From positions 13,246,360 through 13,310,359 of the forward strand of contig CM021322.1 in the NCBI GenBank assembly GCA_010645155.1: DNA of 64,000 nt. The letters run 5' to 3'. The position numbers and the translations under genes are program-made. Of the stretch, positions 1 to 12,700 are shown piece after piece. Positions within the stretch are counted from its first letter, which is position 1, and each line of letters starts with the position of its first letter. This stretch comes from Tigriopus japonicus. Taxonomy: Eukaryota; Arthropoda; Copepoda; Harpacticoida; Harpacticidae. The notes beneath the pieces were generated by a model, which saw nothing but the letters and a program-made list of their open reading frames with translations, did no database searches and was not told the origin of the DNA.

Positions 1-741
1 TGAACGTGGGACAACTTTCTTTCACCATCCTCGCCTTCCAATCACGCCTATTCATGGCCAATATGAACAAGAGGCTCCTCCGTCTCCAAGGAGCCAAAAA
101 ACGAGTCTGAGTTTGACAGATATCAATGGTGGACTACTCACTCGAAGAGTCGAAGTGGTTTGGGATGTCATTGTAGGCCCTCGAAAAACCGACGACAGAC
201 GACATCTTCCCAAAAATTGTATGTTGTGGATGAGAATGAGGAGACAGAAAGAAAGAGAGAGGATCAGGAGGTTATGTAATGCCCTCCAGGCTCCGTGAAG
301 ATGCTGGTACATCGATATATCCACATAGGTAGGAGGTACAGACAGGGTTTCTGAACCTCGAATGGATGCTGTTGTCGAGTGAGAAGGTTCTGTCAGGAAT
401 CGTGACGCAACACCACCACCGAGCTTGTTTTGACGGCCAAGACTGGCCCAATGATAACAAATTGTCGTCGGTTATATCGTCCCACTCTTGGAGCCACTCA
501 CTCTCGGCAAATGTACCCTGCTCTGGAAGGGTCCCTGGGAGGAAATGGCGGGAAACAAACAATTGTCATTTGAAAGATGCTGCTTCTCGAGACTATGAAG
601 TCATTGAGATTGGCTCTTTTTCTCACCGATTTACTTACTTCTCCACGAGTACCTATATGCGTCCCACTACGTACACAGATCCATCTCTTTGTGATGCATT
701 GATGCCTTTTGAGTGACAGTTCCTTGTCTTAATGGGATTCT

Positions 742-753
742 CAGGGTTGCCAC
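742..753 (+). repeat. CAGGGTTGCCAC word, copy 1
   Basis: This exact 12-mer also occurs at 1191-1202 and 24474-24485, and its first 11 bases occur at 27674-27684. All four are on the plus strand, and the flanks diverge immediately. The word resembles transposon termini of the CAGGG type and also promoter-associated TGGYAAC words known from insects. The sequence does not decide between these. Confidence 0.5.
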
Positions 754-1190
754 TGGGTATTTTGCCAGGCTCTCAAAGACAGCTTGACAACGGGGCCAAT
801 GCTTGACAATTTGGTGGGTAGGTTGTAAATCAAATGTGAGATCGCTTCTGGCAACACTTTCATAGGCTGGACAAGTGCTACGTGCAAGACACGAATCGAC
901 TGGCACCTTACTGGTACATTGTGCAAAGCCAATATTTTCACAGAACCATTTCCGTCACACTTTGATTGCCAATCAATTCAACCACAAAATATCAAGAATC
1001 AATGAACGTGGTAGCAGTCATCATTGTTGTTGCCATTCCAAATGCAACAGGAGGATTTGTAGGTTAGACGAAGTACCACTTTGATGGATAATCAAAAGAG
1101 GACCCTTTAATCCTCGTTGGAGCAATGAAAAATTGCCTTCTCCCTAGGATGAGAAAGGGTTGGTGACCAATCTTGATCAATGTTGTTCTT

Positions 1191-1202
1191 CAGGGTTGCC
1201 AC
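1191..1202 (+). repeat. CAGGGTTGCCAC word, copy 2
   Basis: Identical to the word at 742 and in the same orientation, 449 bp downstream. The same orientation argues against these two being the two ends of one inverted-repeat element. Confidence 0.5.
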
Positions 1203-2025
1203 TAGCCGAAACATAACCATGCCTCACAGGCGTCCTTTTTTCACATCTCCCACCAAATGAATGTATGTTCAGTGAATTCTTTTCATGTAACCTAGAGATG
1301 TATGTGAGTCTTGACGGTCGAAAAAATACCTGGGGAGAAAGGTGCGAAAATGGCTGGAATTAAACAAAAGGTCTCCTTTGACACCACCGAGCACATAAAT
1401 TAGAAATGTCTGACGGAGAAAAGATTAATTCTACTCATTTGTACGTAACGCTTCGTTCCAATGACCAAGAGTGACAGAAGACAAAGAAATGGTTGGAACT
1501 CCTCTTCACGAGGAGAACTCCTGGCTTGCTCTCCAACCTATGATTAAGTCCTTGACAGACAGGGTGGCACGCATCAGGCTTTTCAGAGGTCTTCGATTTT
1601 GGTTGGTGGAGCTATTTCTTTTTGTTCATCCCTTTTCACCGTTCTGGCACTTCAGTCCCAACCAAACTTGTACAACTACGCCTCTGAACAAGGCCAAAGT
1701 GAGAAAATTGATGTCGGAACATACATCAGGGGCGTGTTTTGAGCCGGATTTTCCAATTCCTTTTTCAAAATGCTCTCTGCTACCTTCTCAATGACGAGGA
1801 TCCCATTGAAGCTACTGAAAAGGGGAGAAAAGAAAAATAATTAATAGCAATGGCTCTCACATTCAAAACCACAGATGTCGATCAAGCCCCCGCTTCCTAA
1901 CACCACGACAATTTTGGTCCAAAGGGTTGAAAAGATGAAAGTCCCTTCAATCAAAGCGACCCTTGTATTATTTCCAACACCACTCTTCAATTCCGTCGTT
2001 TTTTACCGACACTGTGTGTCCCCCG

Positions 2026-2044
2026 ACTCGGTTTCAAACCGAGT
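2026..2044. repeat. 19 bp perfect palindrome
   Basis: ACTCGGTTT and AAACCGAGT flank a single central C, so the two 9 bp arms are perfectly complementary. A second palindrome starts 22 bp further on. I checked for a tRNA T-arm reading: the seven-base loop would be TTTGAAA or its complement and no matching acceptor, D or anticodon arm is present, so it is not a tRNA. Confidence 0.7.
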
Positions 2045-2065
2045 GCTTGACATTTCGGGGTCACA

Positions 2066-2080
2066 CATTTGTAACAAATG
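2066..2080. repeat. 15 bp perfect palindrome
   Basis: CATTTGT and ACAAATG flank a single central A. It is the second of two perfect palindromes within 55 bp. Function is unknown; it could be a dimeric transcription factor site. Confidence 0.65.
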
Positions 2081-3179
2081 GCACCCATCTTCTCCCCTCA
2101 AAACAGACTCCATGAGAAGTTCCACAAATTCTTGCTCGAACATGTCGAACATGGTTCACGAGACCCAAATTGAGCACTCCATGGTTGAAGAGTCGATTGG
2201 AAGCTTGAATGGCTCAAAGATGCCCTTGGGGGCCCGATGAGACGAGAGGTGCAGTACGAAAGGTGAAGAGGGGCCTTAATGGCTCATTTGTCTGATTTCT
2301 CAATTTAGTCATTACCTTGCCTGAGCAACAGGAATAGACATTAGTGACTGACTCCTCCTTGGTAGTAAAGAAAAACTTACCTGCAAGTACTCTCTCTGTA
2401 TGTAGACAACATAGTAGGTACAGCATATGCTCGACCGTACTGCATGTACTGTACGGATGGCAGTGAGAGAGCTGAGGCCATTAGCGCCTCATTAATCACT
2501 AGTCAAAGTCAAGGTGGATTGAATTGCATGAGACAATTATGTGGTTTGGGACAACAATTACCTTGGGAAAACTCTGGCCAGAGTGGCTTGGGCGGTGCTT
2601 TACTGTCATCTCCTCCTTCACAGTTCAATTGATTGTCTCCTCAACCAGACTTGGTGTGAAAAAACACTACCACAATATGCACGACAGAACCAACTTACCA
2701 GACAAATTAAGTTATCGGGCCTGAAAATTTCGGACACCTGTTTGTCTGGAACATTTTCGAGACTTTCAACGAAACTCAATTACCTACGCAGGGATCTGCG
2801 GGGCCAATCGTTATTTTGTAACTAATGGATGGCAACAGCAAATATCATTTCCATGTCAGGGGAGATAAAATCCGATCTTCTGGCTACCCTTTCCATTTGG
2901 AGGTCCTCAGGGTGCAACCGGAAATGGACCCGGCTCGTTTAACTTTGCCAAGCTTGATTTACAAAGTCAAGTTCCATCAGGCAATTAAGTCGTTTGTTAA
3001 TTGTTATTTGAACATTCAATCTCTGCACGACATGAGATTCGAATTTTGAATGCTTCAAATCGGTTTCTTCTTTGTTAAGCCCCAAACGTTGCCTTCATAT
3101 CGGCGGAAGAGAGAATTAGCCTTGAAAGTGCCTCCGGACGTTTTCCGACACATTTACCACTTTTTCCATTTCGTTCTAA

Positions 3180-3437
3180 AGTGTCACTTCCAGAGATTCC
3201 AAGTTCATCCCGCTGATTAAAGTTGAACAAGCGGGGTGTTTGTTATTGTTCACCGTTTGTTTGTTTCCAACTGAAAAGCGATCTCGAGGACATCCCACTG
3301 GGAGAGTTCCCGTAAATCGGGATCAGGTGAGATTCATTAGACTCAAATGCAGCTACCGGCATGAAAATGGATTGGAGCTGATAGCTATTATCGATCCCAT
3401 TTGGGCCGCCGAGGATCAATGGTGGTCCACATCTTGA
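3180..3437 (+). CDS. Candidate exon, unknown product
   Basis: This is an open frame of 85 codons with no upstream ATG in frame before the TAA at 3177. It includes a hydrophobic stretch (about residues 17-29), then a basic segment, and it ends in a tryptophan-containing tail before TGA. A possible donor, CAG followed by GTGAGA, lies at 3324-3325 and a weak acceptor ending in AAG precedes it near 3270. No family is recognised. Overlapping open frames exist on both strands through 3691, so this may simply be a stop-poor patch. Coding status is very uncertain. Confidence 0.1.
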   Translation, partial: SVTSRDSKFIPLIKVEQAGCLLLFTVCLFPTEKRSRGHPTGRVPVNRDQVRFIRLKCSYRHENGLELIAIIDPIWAAEDQWWSTS

Positions 3438-3785
3438 TGGTGATCGATTTCATAGTCGATCAGGACTTGTTTACGGGTCAATCGATGATGCGATCTGCCC
3501 AGGATCATCAACAGCTTGATGATTGTGTCGGCAAAGTGCATCTCGAGATCTCGGTATCTGAAGAAGAGCAAGAAGTCAGTTGGTTGGTTCATCTCTGGCC
3601 AATACAAGGCAAACCATTGAGTAAACGAGCAATCTGGTACGTCGAAGACGGCGACGACGAAGACTCCCTGAGTCGGCCGGTTTCACATTGAAAATGCAAA
3701 TTAATTTGTAATATAGCAATTTACAAGCCCTAGTTATTCTCTCGAGCACCCATTGGAGATGGGGCACTTGCCCAACCACTCCCAA

Positions 3786-3820
3786 GATCATCATCATCAT
3801 CATCGTGATCATCATCATGA
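3786..3820. repeat. ATC/GAT trinucleotide microsatellite
   Basis: Several ATC units, an interruption CGTG, then further ATC units. It is a simple tandem repeat. Confidence 0.9.
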
Positions 3821-4700
3821 AAACACATCATTGCCTTGGTTCGACGTCATTCAACTAAACAGAAAACACGCAACGGCCATATATTTTCGAGCCACTTAAA
3901 GCCAAACTTAATGTGTCTTGCTGTGGTGCAAATTAAATCAGTCACAGATTTGTTCATGTCCAATCCTCTATGGACACATATTCTGTTTCATTGGAGCACT
4001 TTGAATGAACTTTGGCTTTAAACGGTAACATTATCAATCAGTTTAAAGCGAAACTTTCTCGATTAAGGAACGAATTCCCGAGACCTTACCAATCCATGAC
4101 GATCCGTGGGTCTTGTTATCAAGACGATGTGTCTGAAAAGAATCATAGCCAAGGGAACCTAAAATTAAATTTCCATTATTCGCCCCCTATTCTTTCAATT
4201 GTTCTCGAGATACACGAAGAAGAAGTACAAACGAGATGAACAAGTGATTTCAGACACTCTCGAAGACTTCCATTCAAGTGCTCCATGTACGGGAAACACC
4301 ATCCGTCATCAGTTTTGACTCTTCTCTGGTGCACTCACCATAGACGAGCAAGATTGCGCTAATGAAATAATTACTGCTTCTTCATGCCCGGGTTCCGAAA
4401 CAAACCCACTACAAATGTCATTCACAATTATTGCAATAACAAGACAAGAACGTTGGAGGAGAACCACGAGACAATTACTTCTTCACCTGAAGCTTCCGAG
4501 TTCAAGAATGTCGTTTTTTTCTTATTATTTTTCTTCCTCATAAGACATTTGCCCGCCTGAGGCGCTGCCTCAAAAACAGGGTTGGACCCGTTCCTTCGTT
4601 GTTTGAGAGTCAGGTGTGGGTTTCAAGTTCCCATTGATTCAAAGTTTCTCCACATAAGAGTGTCTTCACCTGGGTTTAATGACATTTTGTATGGGTGCAT

Positions 4701-4719
4701 GGGTGGTTGGTTGGTTGGC
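4701..4719. repeat. GGTT tetranucleotide microsatellite
   Basis: Repeated GGTT units. Similar GGTT-rich tracts occur at 24847-24875 and 55771-55806. Confidence 0.85.
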
Positions 4720-7240
4720 AAGCCAAGAGTGCACGAAGGATCGTGGTTGCAGTTCAAGCTGCAAAAGTCCTCCCCGCTGTGATTTTACGAGTCTCTGGGT
4801 TTGTTTGGTCTATCATACATAGCACAGGGTCTCTTTAAACTAGGTTATTACAGCCTCTCCCTCCCACATTTGTAACCTACACGGGTACTTGCAACCCTTC
4901 TAATTCCTAATCGATATCAGCAAGCGTATCGTGCGTGGGGCAAAGATGCACCACTTTCGGCCAAGTGGCTCGCCTTTTCGGCATCACTAAAGGTTATGAA
5001 CTCGGTGGTAGAAGGCGGGAGATTTGAATGCAAAGTCGATTACGACCTCGCGTTCATCTCTTTCAAAGCCCTCGTCATGGGTCGAAAAAGTCTTTATCCA
5101 CCACAAAGTGCAGCAAGTAACTGAAATTTATGGCATTTCACTAAATTAGCCATGAAGGAATTTTCATCTCCACGGCTACCTATCTGCCTGTGCAGTGTAG
5201 GCACTTGACCCTCTTCCAGAATCCAATTCTTCTCGATTCTGGTACGGTGAACGGGCAGAGATGGTCAGGATCTGGGTATTCGAGAGACTCTTTTCTCTAT
5301 AAAAGAAGATCTAAAGAGATAAATCTAATGATAATGAGTACTTTTACCTCTCGAATGATTACCCGGGAAAAGAGAGTGAAAAAAAGATCATCTAAGATCT
5401 CGCCTCTCATCTCCAGAAGGAGCGCATTTTGGTCAGTAAAGAGGGCACGCTCACCCAATTCATCCTACAAAACAGACATGAAAAGCTAACAAACCCGATT
5501 TTTTCGCCACCCAATGTAATATATTAATGCAAAAAGGGCTGACATCCAAGGATGCTTGTGAATATCAAGACCTCTTTCACCCCCCCAAATAACGTACGTG
5601 TTATTGCCGAGGATATCAAAGATGGATGGGGGCGTGATCTTGGGCACCCTAATTCCCCGTTTTGGTTCGTTTTTTGTGTCAGGAATGTGAGCGAAAGCTA
5701 TTTTCGTTGTCACTTTTTTCTCATTTCAAGACAAAAGCCGTGTGTGCACTCGAGAGGCCGGGCCAAAGATGGTGGAATCTGATCTGAAGATATTTTTTTC
5801 CACCCCACCATGTCTTGAACGTGATCATTAAGACATTGGTGTCCTCGAGATCCATCAGAGATCAGTGTCTGGGCAGCGAGCATTCACTTTTTTGTCTCCC
5901 CCTCGTCCTTCCCGATGCTGATCCCCAAAGCTGACTGACTGTCTGTTAGTATATTTCTCCTTTGGGGTGCGAAGAATGCTCTCAAGTAACGATATTAGAC
6001 GCTTGAATGCCTCCGCAACTTACGACTCAGATTTCCAAAGTTTTTGATAGAAAGGAATTTACTACCAGTGTGTGTATGCCTCCTTGCATGCATACGAGTC
6101 CCTCCATTGCACAAGCTTGGGATCGAAGCCGAGACCCCTAGATGAGTAGATTCCGTGAATGGCCACATGGTTCTGGGAAACGACACTTGCCCCTCTCCGA
6201 TGTCGATTTGAGCAAAAATGTACTTTTAGCTGATAAACCATGGAGCGATTTGGCTGATCTTAGCGACGGATTTTTATGACCACTAAGCCATTCAACACAT
6301 ACTTTAGTTGCTGACAAAATCCAAGAGTACATTCTCGGCTCCTTTTTTCTGCTTAATGTTCCACCGCGTTCAGTGTATGTAGTAAGTAAAAAGTTAGGTC
6401 ACAATTTTCTTACTTCCGTTCATAAATCTTGGAATAAATGGTTCAAACCAAAACGGCCAGGCATGGTGACGACTCCTAGACCGATGGTTTCCAACTTGTT
6501 TTCCTTACCATTCCCTAGTTCCAAAGTGGTATAATTGCTCAGGTGGTTTGTCAAGCCACATCAACCGGGCGCTATCTTCGGAGCACAAGCAGTACTAAAT
6601 GCATGGGACGCTTTTTTACGAGCTCAAGCACCGACTGAAATGTCAAGATCAGTCAGCGTTTTCCCAACTCGGATCCGCCACACGGGGACAAAAATGGATG
6701 TATTAACTTCAACCTTCCATTGAAGCCAACAACTCATCGATCAACCATGACGTCGACAGGCTTGGAACGATGGATTACGCTCAAATCGGAGACAGCCATT
6801 TGAGGGCTTTAATGCGACGATTTCTTATATATTGCGGTCTACCAGAACCACTCTGATCCATTGCAATTGGGCTCCTGAAATCACTTTTTTTGGCCACTTG
6901 CCGTTTCATCCATGTTCTTTTCGATGGCATCACAGCTCGAAACAACCATCGTATTGGTTGCCTTGAGGGCAATTGGGTCGATCAATTTTCCCAATCCTGG
7001 TCAGCATGGTTCGTCTCGCCTTCCAATATGTTACCGACGAGGCACACTTTTTTGCTCATTAGTAGCAAATCACTTAATACATCATTACACTCTCATTTGA
7101 GCCGTCAGTCTTGGATTTCTTTTTTCTTGGTGGATACTACAGAGTTTTTGTTCCATCCCCGATTACGTTGCGGTTTCAGGGTCGCGTGATGATCGACCAC
7201 TGACAAGTCCATCAACCTTGTTGAAATTGGAAAATCAAGT

Positions 7241-7260
7241 CAGGGTGGCCAGCAACCCTG
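7241..7260. repeat. CAGGGT-type inverted repeat
   Basis: CAGGGTGGCC is followed directly by AGCAACCCTG, so CAGGGT-type ends face each other over 20 bp with mismatches in the middle. The right half is the complement of CAGGGTTGCT, close to the CAGGGTTGCCA word seen elsewhere in the window. Confidence 0.5.
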
Positions 7261-8178
7261 ATTGATCCACATGGTACGAAAGAAGCGCTTGGTTTTTCCT
7301 TAACGAACGAATGAATGATCCCGCTTTTTCCAGACGAGATCAAAATGTTCAAGCCGTAACGGACAATCAAACCAGACCAAAAGCCCATTTGTCATACCGG
7401 TTGAATTATCATGAGAACCCCATCGACCATTGGCAAGCAACTATTGTGCTTATTGTACTTAGAGATGCTTGATCTGATTTTGGTCTCGAGCGTGCGCTTC
7501 AGGATCCCACGTCGATTTATTGCCCCTTGATCCATGTCAAAGGGGGAACAACAATCCAATAGAGTGCAGTTCTATGCTAGAGCGCAATCCGGTCCCATGC
7601 CTGTTCAATTGCTAACTGATTGCTCAATTACTCATGAAATCCCGAAAAAGCTTTTCAAGTGTTAATCCCATTGCTAATGTGAGTGTTAGATCTCGGCCAG
7701 ATTAAAGCACCAGAGATGTTCAAAGATCCCATTCAAGTGGGCAGGCCTTCTTCATGACCCATCATTAACCATCGAAGTTTGAGTGCAGTCTCGATTCCCA
7801 AACCTAAAAGAGCCAAATTATCAAACAAGCCCTCGGGCAAAGTGAATAATGAATGCACCGTCAGTTGGAACTCACTCGGGATCCCGTTCTGCCCAAGTAT
7901 GTTCATCGAAAAAAGGTGCGAAAGCCACCCTGGGGGGGCTTGGATGTTCTTTTTTTTGCCCTTGAACACATGTCTCATATTTCATTCCTTAAATATGTCG
8001 TATTCGAGCATAATTTTTCATCGCTAAACCTATTCAAGCAAATTACGATACTAACAAGCGGCTTCTACTATTTCTTCTACTGAACTGGTCTCAGAGAATG
8101 TAGAATGTAGCTTTGGAAATGGAAAGACAGACAGATTTTGGCACCTTGTGAGCTCGACATGCATATGAGAAGGAAAAG

Positions 8179-8197
8179 AAGGAGGAGGAGGAGGGGG
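8179..8197. repeat. GGA trinucleotide repeat
   Basis: Short GGA repeat in a purine-rich tract. Confidence 0.8.
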
Positions 8198-9513
8198 TGA
8201 TGTGCTGATGACTCTGTGGAGACCAGGGAGGATCCTCTGAGTTCCCAAATTGGGCTTCAAATTGTCGTCAAAACGACAGACAGTCAAGTATTGTCCTGTT
8301 CTGTGTCTCCTTTGGAACCTTCAAACGTGGTTTCCTTTATTTGACTTCAGGGGTTGTTTCAAGCAACCCCTAAAAATCTACCCCGACACAACTCTACAAG
8401 TCACTAATTGCCAACTGGATGGAATTATGGATTATTTGTTGTCTGTTGGAAGCACATGTCCTCATCAAGTTGGATGACAGAAATAAACAATGAAAAATCC
8501 ACTCCCAACTCATTCCGACGACCCTTCCGGCTTCTATTTTTTGTCTTTTCGCTCTTTCTTCTGCCCTTAACCGAAAAAAGAGCCCTCTAAACACACTTGA
8601 AGTCCCCTAACAAGTCGGGACAAGCGAATTAGAGACCGGACCAAGAATAGCTTCCGATACAACCCTACTACAATATAATGTATTGCTATCAAGATTGAGC
8701 GTCACAATGAGGATGATTTGATGTCATTGGAAATTGATGAGCGAGTCCTGTCTCGTCTGGATCCAGTTGAAATGGCTACAAATTTGGAAGTAGTTGTTTT
8801 TTTCTGGTATAACTCTGAGCTCCGTCTGTGATTAAGCTCGGGCAATTGAAATGAAAGTGTGAGAAATCTTTGTCCAAATTTACGCCTTCTGCTGATTGAT
8901 CACCTTGGTTGGTCGTGGCTTTCGAGTGAAGTCAGTGCCTGGCTATTATTACTGCTCGAACCCTCCTCAACCATGTCAACCCAAGTGGTTGGTTGTGTCT
9001 GGTTGAGATTGGACAACCTCTGGGCTTTGCAACATCTACTACTCCCATCCTGTTAACAACGACACTTATACGTCTCTCCATGTGTTTCTCGAGACAGAGA
9101 CCAATATGCTCAATCCAGTCTCTTTTAGTATACACTGTATGTTTAGAGACAGAGAGACAGAGAGAGGTCGAAGTCAAACGATGTTGGTGATCCTGCCATT
9201 TTTTTCTCTCTTCCCCATCTCTGTTATTTTTTTGAGTTTGATTGGCCATCAGGTTGAGAATCGTGCGTGTCGCTTTTTGAAGAGGCCCTTGACACCCGAT
9301 TGAATTCAAGAAGAAAGAGGCCTTCTCGCTTGCTCATCAAAACTGGATGGATTTTTTCAACTTGATGTCCAGACGCCTTCGTTGTTTGGTTCGAGGCATA
9401 ATTCATTACTTGTCTAGACAGACTGAACTGACATCCAGCGATCTCGTCAGGGTGACTAAAGGAGGGATGGATGGGTGGCAAGCAGGCAGGCAAGGTGGAG
9501 ATCAGATAACCCA

Positions 9514-9639
9514 ATGAAAATCATCGCCCTGGAAAAGGGCCTGGTTCTCCTTCTCTACAGAGACGATGAGCCTTTGGTTCCGAGGAAGAGATTCATTGTT
9601 CTGAATCACCCGGTTGGACGCAACACTCTAGACAAGTGA
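9514..9639 (+). CDS. Candidate 41-codon ORF or internal exon, unknown product
   Basis: An ATG at 9514 opens a 41-codon frame that ends at TGA 9637-9639. Inside it a pyrimidine-rich run ends in TACAG at 9560, and CAA is followed by the strong donor GTGAGT at 9636. The segment 9561-9635 between these sites is 75 nt, a multiple of three, and is open in the ATG frame. It could therefore be an internal coding exon, with the TGA lying inside the following intron. The predicted peptide is mixed hydrophobic and charged, with a PRKR basic cluster near residues 23-26. No family is recognised. A second strong donor, GTAAGT, follows at 9691. Of all the candidates here this has the best splice-site support, but it is unproven. 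Confidence 0.25.
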   Translation: MKIIALEKGLVLLLYRDDEPLVPRKRFIVLNHPVGRNTLDK

Positions 9640-9706
9640 GTGGGATAAACGAGGATTGAGGTTTGAATTGGATGATTTTGAAGTGCAAGGGTAAGTGCGC
9701 TCGCTA

Positions 9707-9730
9707 CATACGTACGTACTGTACATGTAT
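9707..9730. repeat. ACGTACGT-rich patch
   Basis: Alternating TACG/TAC units followed by TGTACATG. It is one of five places where the octamer ACGTACGT occurs in the window. Confidence 0.7.
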
Positions 9731-12700
9731 TCGGGGAAAAACTCTGACGAATCATCATTCTTGGCGTTTTTTTCTCCACTCGATAATGTACTCACTCACT
9801 CTGAATGCCGTCGAGTCTGGAATGACAACAATAGAAAGACTGATCGAATAACTAATGATCTCAAAAAAAGGTTAAAGCTTGCGCCCAAAGTCGAGAAAGA
9901 AGAAAAACACATCCAGAAGATTGCCTCGGAATGACTTTTGTAAATAGCTTTTAATGAGATACCTTTCAAATCAATCGAAATGGAAGATGATGAAGGAAGC
10001 CAAAGATTTTTAAAACGTATTTTGCGTGATACGATGCGATCCCTTGAAACTTTAAAAGACAGCTCCCGTTGTGAATGTCCCCCGAAATGAAGAGTTTTGG
10101 GTGGCAACACGCCAATTGAGCTTGATTGTTTTGAAACCTGACTGAGTAAAGAAAGGACACCAAGACTTTATCAGATAAAAACAATCGTCGCTCAGTGCTT
10201 AACGATGGCACGGTAACTAGCTTTTCTAACATACTAGTGTTGGAAGCTTTGGGGAGCTCATCTTGCCTTGGGTTTGGAGGAGTTTAAACGAGATGGAGAT
10301 AAGAGAAGTCCCTTTGGTTCATCATAGATAGTTTGACTTCTCGGTCTCTTGCTCAGCTCATAGATACGAATCGATTGATTCGTGTAAGTTGACAACGAAA
10401 CGAGAAAACAAGATAGATCTTGGAGGCAGACCGAGGATCAGAGATTCCCCTAGAGTCTCTTTGATGTTTCATCCTGCTATTATGCCGTGTCATTCACGGT
10501 CCTCTCCAATGGTTAATCAACATACTTACTAGTCATAAGTCCTATTAACCATCGCGTGTTTTTCACAAACAATCACAGGGACAGAATAAGACAAAGTCTT
10601 CTTGGGGTCCTTGAATCTCGGAGGATCTGTGACCTCTACCAAGAAGACATTGCTGTGTATCATTGGTTATTGGTGACGCTCTTGAGTGAGACTTATCTGA
10701 TTTGAAAACTGGAAAAACAATCCACGCTGATTTCAGGACGCGATAACGTGCCTATCAGATGTGAGTGTTGAAGCTCAGTCAAATAACCACCCAATTCCCA
10801 AAGCCTCCCTCCCCCTCCCCAAGATCGTACTCTTCATAGTGACTGACTGACTTTGCGCACTTGCTTCATCTTTCTTTCCTTGAGCTCATTTCATTCACTC
10901 ATCGAGGATCCGAACCATTCTTGCTTGTGTCCCAATTATCCAACGAGTGATTGACTATCCACTTTAATGTGCCCGACCCTTAGTTTCTCTGGTTGTATTT
11001 CTATTTCTCTGGAGGCCTTCTGGGACATTGGAAGAAAGAATAGCCTGGAATTGCAGGGTTCTGAGACTCGCTTTGACTCTTGTGACTCCTGATAGATCCG
11101 CTAATAGTAGAGTACTGCTCTGTACATAGTAGAGAATGCTGTAAAACTGCACCCTGTCAACAAAGAACTCGTCCACATTGATGAAGCAGTGCGAGGAGAA
11201 AAATGGATTCGTCTTTCTTCTGTTTGTGAGATTCGCAAACAAAAGACCGCCAGAATTAGAATGAAATGAATCCATGGTTTTTTTCCCAGAGAGTCGCCAA
11301 GATGGCCGAAGGAAATGCGAACAATCACGCAACAAGAATCACGGATAATCGCCTCTATTCAAGTTTTGACGAATGTTGACAAGTCTCCCTGGTGAGTCTG
11401 GAAAAGGAGCACCATTGATTAGAGTAGTATGAGTTTTCAAGAAAATCGAATCCATCGCTAAGGTGTTTTTCTTGCCTTTGTGTTGTTGAGCATCAATCAT
11501 GGGCATTCAATGAATGAGCCACGAATGGAGGCCGACAACCCAAATCCCAGGAATTACGCGTTCAAAGTCAAATCCACTCGACTGAGCTGGTGGACAATGA
11601 CACCTGAAATTGTTCAAAACTTGTGCTCTTACAATACAAGATGGGAGAGTCATAGAATAGCATTATCGAGGTTGCGTACAGATTTTGTGATTGTTCCGAT
11701 TAGACCGAAAAAAAATTATCTGATCTAATTTCGGAGTCTCGGGCTTTGGAGTTGGTTTTGGTCTTCAAACATTTGTCTGTCATCCCCTTCAATCGTCACA
11801 ATCGTCTTGATATCATTCACCAATGGTTATCTGTCTCAATGGAATCATCGTCCTCTGTGGCTTTTGGCCGGGATCAGTCGTTTTATTCTCCTTATTAGGG
11901 AACGAGATCCTATCCATTTCTCCGTTGAAACATATGTGACACAAAACTAGACAAGGCGAAATCCACCAGAAGAACGACTCCATTTTGTTGAACCCATGTT
12001 ATTGTTATTGTCAAGGGATACAAGCAATTCTTGGCTGCTAAGCTTGAAGAGGGCCAACCCCAAAACTGGCTTTTGGTCGACACGGAAACGAGAATTGGGT
12101 ACATTGTAGTGAATGACAGGACGACCTGGATGGTTCCCGGCAGGATTTGTCTGTCAAAAGACCATCTCATCATGGTTGCATTTGGCTTTCTTCCCATTTG
12201 AAAAGGGGGCAAAATTTGGCCCGAATACGAACTCGAATCTGGCTCGAAATTCAACTGGAGGGTTTCCTCCCCATCCAAAGTTGCAGTACTTTTGTCCCCA
12301 ATGTCGTAGTCAACTCTAGAACTTCAGTTCCAAAGGCATTAAATCAGTACAACCAAAACACAAAGGGCTAACTTTAAAAGCAGCTTGCTTGCACGTGCCC
12401 TGTGAGAAAAGCCATTCCATGTCAATCTACAGCAATGGGACAATCCCAAGCTATTCATGTGTGGGAGCCAGAGCGGACGTACGTACTTTCGGGAGGCAAA
12501 ATGCAATGATGACGCCTCTTTTACTCTTCTCGCCATGAGCAATTTGGAACCCAGGCCTGGGAAAACTTTGGCACGACCTCGGCGAGAATTCAAGTGGTCC
12601 TTATTCTTTCCTGGTCCACTAACCCAAGATTTTTCTCGCCTTCCAAGTTCGAAGTAATCAAGACTAGGCTCTCCATCTCTTTGGCGTTGTGCTTGATGCA

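Larger units (their letters stand above)
1..3179. other. Non-coding block, no gene recognised
   Basis: No reading frame here has recognisable protein motifs or a convincing exon structure. The open stretches are short and overlap on both strands. What can be seen is two copies of the 12-mer CAGGGTTGCCAC at 742 and 1191 in the same orientation, two perfect palindromes at 2026-2044 and 2066-2080, and a 14 bp perfect palindrome ACTCTGGCCAGAGT at 2571-2584. A GTAC-rich patch near 2433-2454 has CCGTAC and GTACGG at its two ends. Confidence 0.6.
3438..9513. other. Non-coding block, no gene recognised
   Basis: I see no supported gene. The region holds GAT/ATC trinucleotide repeats near 3786-3820, a GGTT repeat at 4701-4719, a GGA repeat near 8179-8197, a GA-rich stretch near 9147-9170 and a 20 bp imperfect inverted repeat at 7241-7260. 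Short open frames exist but none has recognisable motifs. Confidence 0.6.

Noticed and set aside
11910..12323. 137-codon minus-strand open frame
   Set aside because: No good acceptor at its start and only a weak CAG-GTCGTC donor inside. Plus-strand frames overlap it. Not recognisable.
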